DNA from: Sandaracinaceae bacterium
GTDB lineage: Bacteria; Myxococcota_A; Polyangia; Polyangiales; Sandaracinaceae
Direction: 5' to 3'
NCBI GenBank assembly: GCA_020633195.1
Contig: JACKEC010000016.1
Location: forward strand, 62,001-126,000
DNA length: 64,000 nt
In this document: in pieces, positions 60,743 through 64,000 of the stretch
Layout of the letters: each line of letters starts with the position of its first letter
Position numbering within the stretch: position 1 is the stretch's first letter
Program-made: the position numbers and the translations under genes
Notes under the pieces: model-generated
The model's input: the letters and a program-made list of their open reading frames with translations, nothing else
The model's database searches: none
What the model was told of the DNA's origin: nothing

Positions 60743-62512
60743 ATGAGCGCGGACGTACGCTTGGCGTGGATCGCGATCCTGACGGTGTCGATCGCCAGCG
60801 CCTGCACCTGTGAGCCGACCGAGCCGACCCCGACCCCGGAGCCTCCCGCGCCGGTCGCCGAGCCCGACGAGCCAGCGCCCGAGCCAGCGCCCGAGGAAGC
60901 CGCGCCGGCGCCGACGCCTCCGTTCGTCTCGCTGCGAGCGGGGCAGGGGTACACGTGCGCGCTCCATCGCGAGGGGCGCGTGCTGTGCTGGGGCACCAAC
61001 GGCGACGGCCAGGCGGATCCGCGGCGCCCCTCGATGCGCGCGCCGCCCACGTGGGTCGAGGGGCTCGACGACGCGGTCGCGATCGCCGCGGGGATGCGGA
61101 CCACCTGCGCCGCGCGACGGAGCGGGCGCGTCGCCTGCTGGGGCATGAACTCGGACGGCCAGCTCGGGACCTCGACCCGGGGCGAGCGTCGGGGGCTGGC
61201 CGAGGTGGTCGGCGTGACCGACGCGGAGGACGTCCTGGGCTGGAAGGGCTCGCTCGCGATGTGCGCGCGGCGGCGCGGCGGCGCCATCGTCTGCTGGGGG
61301 CGGGCTCCGTCGACGGTCGAGGGGGCCGGCCGCGCCTTCGACGACCTCTCCGTCCAACCGTACTTCCTCGACGACGTGCGGTCGATCGCCCGCTCCGGGT
61401 CCGAGGTCTGCGTGCAGCGGACCTCCGGGGAGGTGCTGTGCTGGACGACGAGCTCGCTGGGTCCCGGCTCGACGACGCCCACGCCGATGCCCGAGCTGGC
61501 CGGGGCCGTCGCGCTCTACGCCAACGACTTCACCGTGTTCGCGGCGATGCCCGGCGGCGAGGTGCGCGGCTGGACGAGCACCCCGTCGCCGCCGCCGGCC
61601 CTCATGCCGGTCGGCGACGATCCACACCCCGTGCGCCCCGCGCTGCAGGGCGCCGTCGCGTTCGCGGTCTTCGGGTGGAACGAGATCTTCGGCCTCCTCA
61701 CGGACGGAACCGTCGTGTGGCTCGACGGAGATGGCGCGCGGGCCGCGGTGGCCGGCGGCACCGACGTCGCCGAGATCGTGGGCCCCGATCACCTCGTCGC
61801 GCTCACCCGCGACGGTCGGATCCTCGAGTGGGCGCCGGGGGCGGCGGGGCCCAGCGAGGAGCCTTCGGTCCTGGAGATCCCCCCGGTCGAGCCCGCGGCC
61901 GCGGCCGCGCCGACCGAGGCGATCCCCGAGCGCTGCGAGGTCCACGCGCGCCGCGCGGAGGTCGAGCACCACGCGACGCTCGAGTCGTTCCGGGCGGGCG
62001 TCGAGGCGGAGGCCGACGCCACCGACGCGCAGATCACCGAGGCGCTCTGCTCCGCGGCCGGCGTCGATCCCGGCTCCGCCGACTGCCCCGCGGAGGGCCC
62101 GTGGCCGGGCCTGCTGGGCTTCGAGCTCGTGCTCGTCGTCCCGCGCGAGGCCGGCGGCTACGACGTGCTCCGCCGCCTCGGGACCGAGTCCCCGGGGACC
62201 GAGTCCGCGAGCGAGCTCCGCGGGATCGAGCTGCGCGCCCGCGCCCCGGTCGCGTTCGCCGTCGAGGAGGAGCAGAGCGAGCAGTCGTGCGACGGCGAGG
62301 GCGACGACGAGATCTGTGGCCTCTCGATGAGCGCGATGAGCCAGCGCGTGGTCCTCGAGCGGCCCGACGGAACGTTCGTGCTCGTCGACGTCGGCCTGCC
62401 CCTCGACGAGGCCTTCGTGCGGGCCCAGGCCGCGCCGACCGCGACCCTCGAGGGCGACGGCGTCCGGGTCGTCGCGTGCGGCGGCAGCGGGCTCGTGCCG
62501 CTCGAAGACTAG
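60743..62512 (+). CDS. RCC1-repeat lipoprotein
   Basis: 589 residues. Signal with lipobox-like ASACTC, then a linker of Pro/Glu/Ala. The propeller repeats are plain: QGYTCALHREGRVLCWGTNGDGQ, RTTCAARRSGRVACWGMNSDGQLG and less regular later ones (about 55-380). The last 170 residues form a separate domain with paired Cys (CEVHARRAEVEHH...). Lipid-anchored on the cell surface and probably protein-binding. It overlaps the next gene tail to tail by 4 bases. Confidence 0.88.
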   Translation: MSADVRLAWIAILTVSIASACTCEPTEPTPTPEPPAPVAEPDEPAPEPAPEEAAPAPTPPFVSLRAGQGYTCALHREGRVLCWGTNGDGQADPRRPSMRAPPTWVEGLDDAVAIAAGMRTTCAARRSGRVACWGMNSDGQLGTSTRGERRGLAEVVGVTDAEDVLGWKGSLAMCARRRGGAIVCWGRAPSTVEGAGRAFDDLSVQPYFLDDVRSIARSGSEVCVQRTSGEVLCWTTSSLGPGSTTPTPMPELAGAVALYANDFTVFAAMPGGEVRGWTSTPSPPPALMPVGDDPHPVRPALQGAVAFAVFGWNEIFGLLTDGTVVWLDGDGARAAVAGGTDVAEIVGPDHLVALTRDGRILEWAPGAAGPSEEPSVLEIPPVEPAAAAAPTEAIPERCEVHARRAEVEHHATLESFRAGVEAEADATDAQITEALCSAAGVDPGSADCPAEGPWPGLLGFELVLVVPREAGGYDVLRRLGTESPGTESASELRGIELRARAPVAFAVEEEQSEQSCDGEGDDEICGLSMSAMSQRVVLERPDGTFVLVDVGLPLDEAFVRAQAAPTATLEGDGVRVVACGGSGLVPLED

Positions 62513-63753
62513 TTCCCGTTGCTGCCGTTCCCGTTCGTGTTCCCGTTCCCGTTCTGCCCCGGGAAGGGCAGCGGGATGGGGAAGTTGCGCGGGATCGGGA
62601 GACCCTGCGGGATCGGCAGCCCCTCCGGGATCCGGAGGCCGCCCGGATCACCCGGCGTCGGCATGCGCGGCGGGCGGTAGCCCGGGGTCCACTGCTGCGC
62701 GGTCGAGCGCACGATCGGGATGCGGATCGCGCTCGGCGGGTGGGTCGAGAGGAACGCCATCACGAGCTCCTGGCCGCCGCGGTCCGCGACGCGCCGGAAG
62801 AAGTCGAGGTTGAGCAAGGCGCCTTCCTCGCTCCAGGATCCGCCGGGCCGGTCGTGGCCGGCCTCGAGGAGGTCGACGACCCCCCACATGTCGGCCTCGA
62901 CCTCGCGCGGCTGCTCGAACGGCGGGACCGTGTGCGAGAGCATCTGGGCGAGCTCGTCGCGCTGCAGCTCCGCGTCGCTCCGGCCCTGCACGCAGTTGGT
63001 GTGGCCGCGGTAGTGGTGCGCGAGCTCGTGGCCGAGGATGAACGCGACCTGCTGGTCGAAGAGGTGGATCTGGCGTGCGAGCTTGTGCGCGTCGGTGTTC
63101 CACGGCGCGGCGTGGGCGCTCGGGTCGACGCCGTGCACCGGCCGGCCGGCGCGGACCTCCTGCACGATGGCCGTCACGTAGGCCTCGTAGGTCTCCGTGT
63201 TCGCCGCCTCGTCGTACGCCTTGGTCTCGCTGATCCCGGCGACGAGCTCGAGCATCGAGGAGGTGATCATCATCACCGGGCTGCGATCGGTGCGGGTGCA
63301 GCCGGCCGCCGCGTTCGGCTCGTCGGTGACCACGACCTCGAAGGGAACGGCGTTCACCTGCGAGCGCTCGTGCTCGTCGAGCGCGGCCACGAGCGCCTGG
63401 TGCACCCGCTCGGCCTCCTGCTCCATGAACGGGCGCGTGAGGAAGCCGTTCGCGTCGAAGGAGCCGGGCGTCGGCGGCGGCAGCGACCCGCGGGCCGGCG
63501 GCTCGGGGTCGGGGCGGTTCGGGTTCGGGTTGGGCAGCGGGATCCCGAGCCCCTCGAGCCCCGGGATGGTCAGGGTGCCGTTCCCGTTGTTCGCGGTCCC
63601 GTTGTCCGGCGTGGGCTCCGGCGTCGGGCTCGGGGTCGGCGGCGGCTCGAGCGCGGGATCCGCGACCGGCGGCGGCGTCTCGTCGTCGTCTCCACCGAGC
63701 AGGTTGCACGCTCCCAACAACGCGAGCGCGAGGACCGGGGCCATTCGGCGCAT
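62509..63753 (-). CDS. M48-like metalloprotease lipoprotein
   Basis: 414 residues. Lipobox LLGAC. A low-complexity Pro/Thr/Asn/Gly linker (about 25-85) precedes a protease domain with ILGHELAHHYRGH (HExxH, about 225) and a downstream EVEADMWG, the Glu of which is the third zinc ligand in gluzincin peptidases of the BepA/LoiP type. The C-terminus is again repetitive (PIPQGLPIPRNFPIPLPFPG, then GNG/NGN). In Gram-negatives such enzymes check outer-membrane protein assembly. Convergent and overlapping with the RCC1 gene; the gene before it on the minus strand is 10 bases away. Confidence 0.88.
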   Translation of the reverse strand: MRRMAPVLALALLGACNLLGGDDDETPPPVADPALEPPPTPSPTPEPTPDNGTANNGNGTLTIPGLEGLGIPLPNPNPNRPDPEPPARGSLPPPTPGSFDANGFLTRPFMEQEAERVHQALVAALDEHERSQVNAVPFEVVVTDEPNAAAGCTRTDRSPVMMITSSMLELVAGISETKAYDEAANTETYEAYVTAIVQEVRAGRPVHGVDPSAHAAPWNTDAHKLARQIHLFDQQVAFILGHELAHHYRGHTNCVQGRSDAELQRDELAQMLSHTVPPFEQPREVEADMWGVVDLLEAGHDRPGGSWSEEGALLNLDFFRRVADRGGQELVMAFLSTHPPSAIRIPIVRSTAQQWTPGYRPPRMPTPGDPGGLRIPEGLPIPQGLPIPRNFPIPLPFPGQNGNGNTNGNGSNGN

Positions 63754-63763
63754 GAGGGGAACG

Positions 63764-64000
63764 CTACCAGGGAATCTCGTCGAAGGCGGCCTGTCGATCG
63801 CCGGACGGGACCCGGTCCCCTCGGAGGGTGCGCGGGTTCACCACCGGGGCGCGTCGACGCCGGGGCGCCGGGCGCGGCGGCGGCGTCTCGGCTTGCGACG
63901 CGGCGAGCGCCTCGGCGCGATCCTCCGGCGTGGGCGGCGGCGGCGGGGGCGGCGGGCTCCGGCGTCGGGCGCACGACCGCGGGCGGCGGCGTCGGGGCGG
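63764..64000 (-). CDS. C-terminal part of a Pro/Arg-rich protein
   Basis: The last 78 codons of a frame that enters at base 64000 and stops at 63764. Composition is Pro, Arg and Ala (PPPPPPPTPEDRAEALAASQ, APRRRRAPVVNPRTL), ending DRQAAFDEIPW. Probably a linker-rich C-terminus of a larger protein; nothing else can be said. It lies 10 bases ahead of the M48-like gene, suggesting one operon. Confidence 0.5.
   Translation of the reverse strand, partial: PPRRRRPRSCARRRSPPPPPPPPTPEDRAEALAASQAETPPPRPAPRRRRAPVVNPRTLRGDRVPSGDRQAAFDEIPW

Overview
The window is very GC-rich (roughly 70% by eye), densely coded on both strands, and uses many GTG and some TTG starts with 4-base stop/start overlaps. Secreted lipoproteins with long Pro/Ala/Asp/Glu linkers, a Ser/Thr protein kinase, a Cys-rich repeat of the CNGVDDDCDG kind, VIT/vWA proteins and many stand-alone sensors point to a predatory or soil myxobacterium-like chromosome. 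My inference is Myxococcota, Polyangia, close to Sandaracinaceae. No rRNA, tRNA, CRISPR array, transposase or integrase gene was found. No gene-free stretch exceeds about 300 bases; the longest are 29001-29251 and 29639-29900.

Layout. 1-9970: a truncated membrane protein with two discoidin-like repeats; a DUF805 / FAD oxidoreductase / methyltransferase fusion coupled to a secreted protein; a split YeeE/YedE sulfur-transport pair; small proteins; then an NAD-kinase-like protein coupled to an SPFH (flotillin-like) protein. 10087-13950 is a very large membrane-anchored helicase-like protein with eroded ATPase motifs. 14027-22115: small lipoprotein, orphan Imm7 immunity protein, DUF2804 protein, LytM peptidase, VOC protein with a Lys/Ala tail, histidine kinase, AraC regulator, and a MerR regulator coupled to a VIT-vWA protein. 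22353-32240: a Cys-rich lipoprotein, a type VI secretion VgrG with a metalloprotease cargo gene, a winged-helix regulator, a TolC-type outer-membrane lipoprotein, and a second metalloprotease gene with a small partner.

32381-35714 is a tightly coupled three-gene operon (secreted protein, Cys-rich lipoprotein, Ser/Thr kinase). It is followed by a 169-bp inverted-repeat element and a paralogue of the 22353 lipoprotein. 37483-44157 is the most distinctive operon: a large tubulin/FtsZ-like GTPase-fold protein, a membrane-anchored partner that keeps only the N-terminal part of that fold, and a lipoprotein alpha/beta hydrolase. It is divergent from polyphosphate kinase (ppk1). 46392-53031 holds secreted proteins, a hybrid histidine kinase, a membrane hydrolase and an aldo/keto reductase.

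53030-53231 is a perfect tandem pair of a 101-bp triple-hairpin repeat, with a third copy at 23770-23871. In both places the repeat begins at the stop codon of the gene before it. 53287-64000 carries a CBS-domain protein, a radical SAM enzyme resembling the archaeal tetraether lipid synthase (Tes) family, a secreted vWA membrane protein, a GH19-like lipoprotein, an ArgE-like M20 deacetylase, an RCC1-type lipoprotein, an M48-like metalloprotease lipoprotein and the Pro-rich C-terminus of one more gene.

The candidates most worth following up are the tubulin-like operon, the Tes-like enzyme, the membrane helicase beside the SPFH/NAD-kinase-like pair, the VgrG cargo genes and the two families of structured intergenic repeats.
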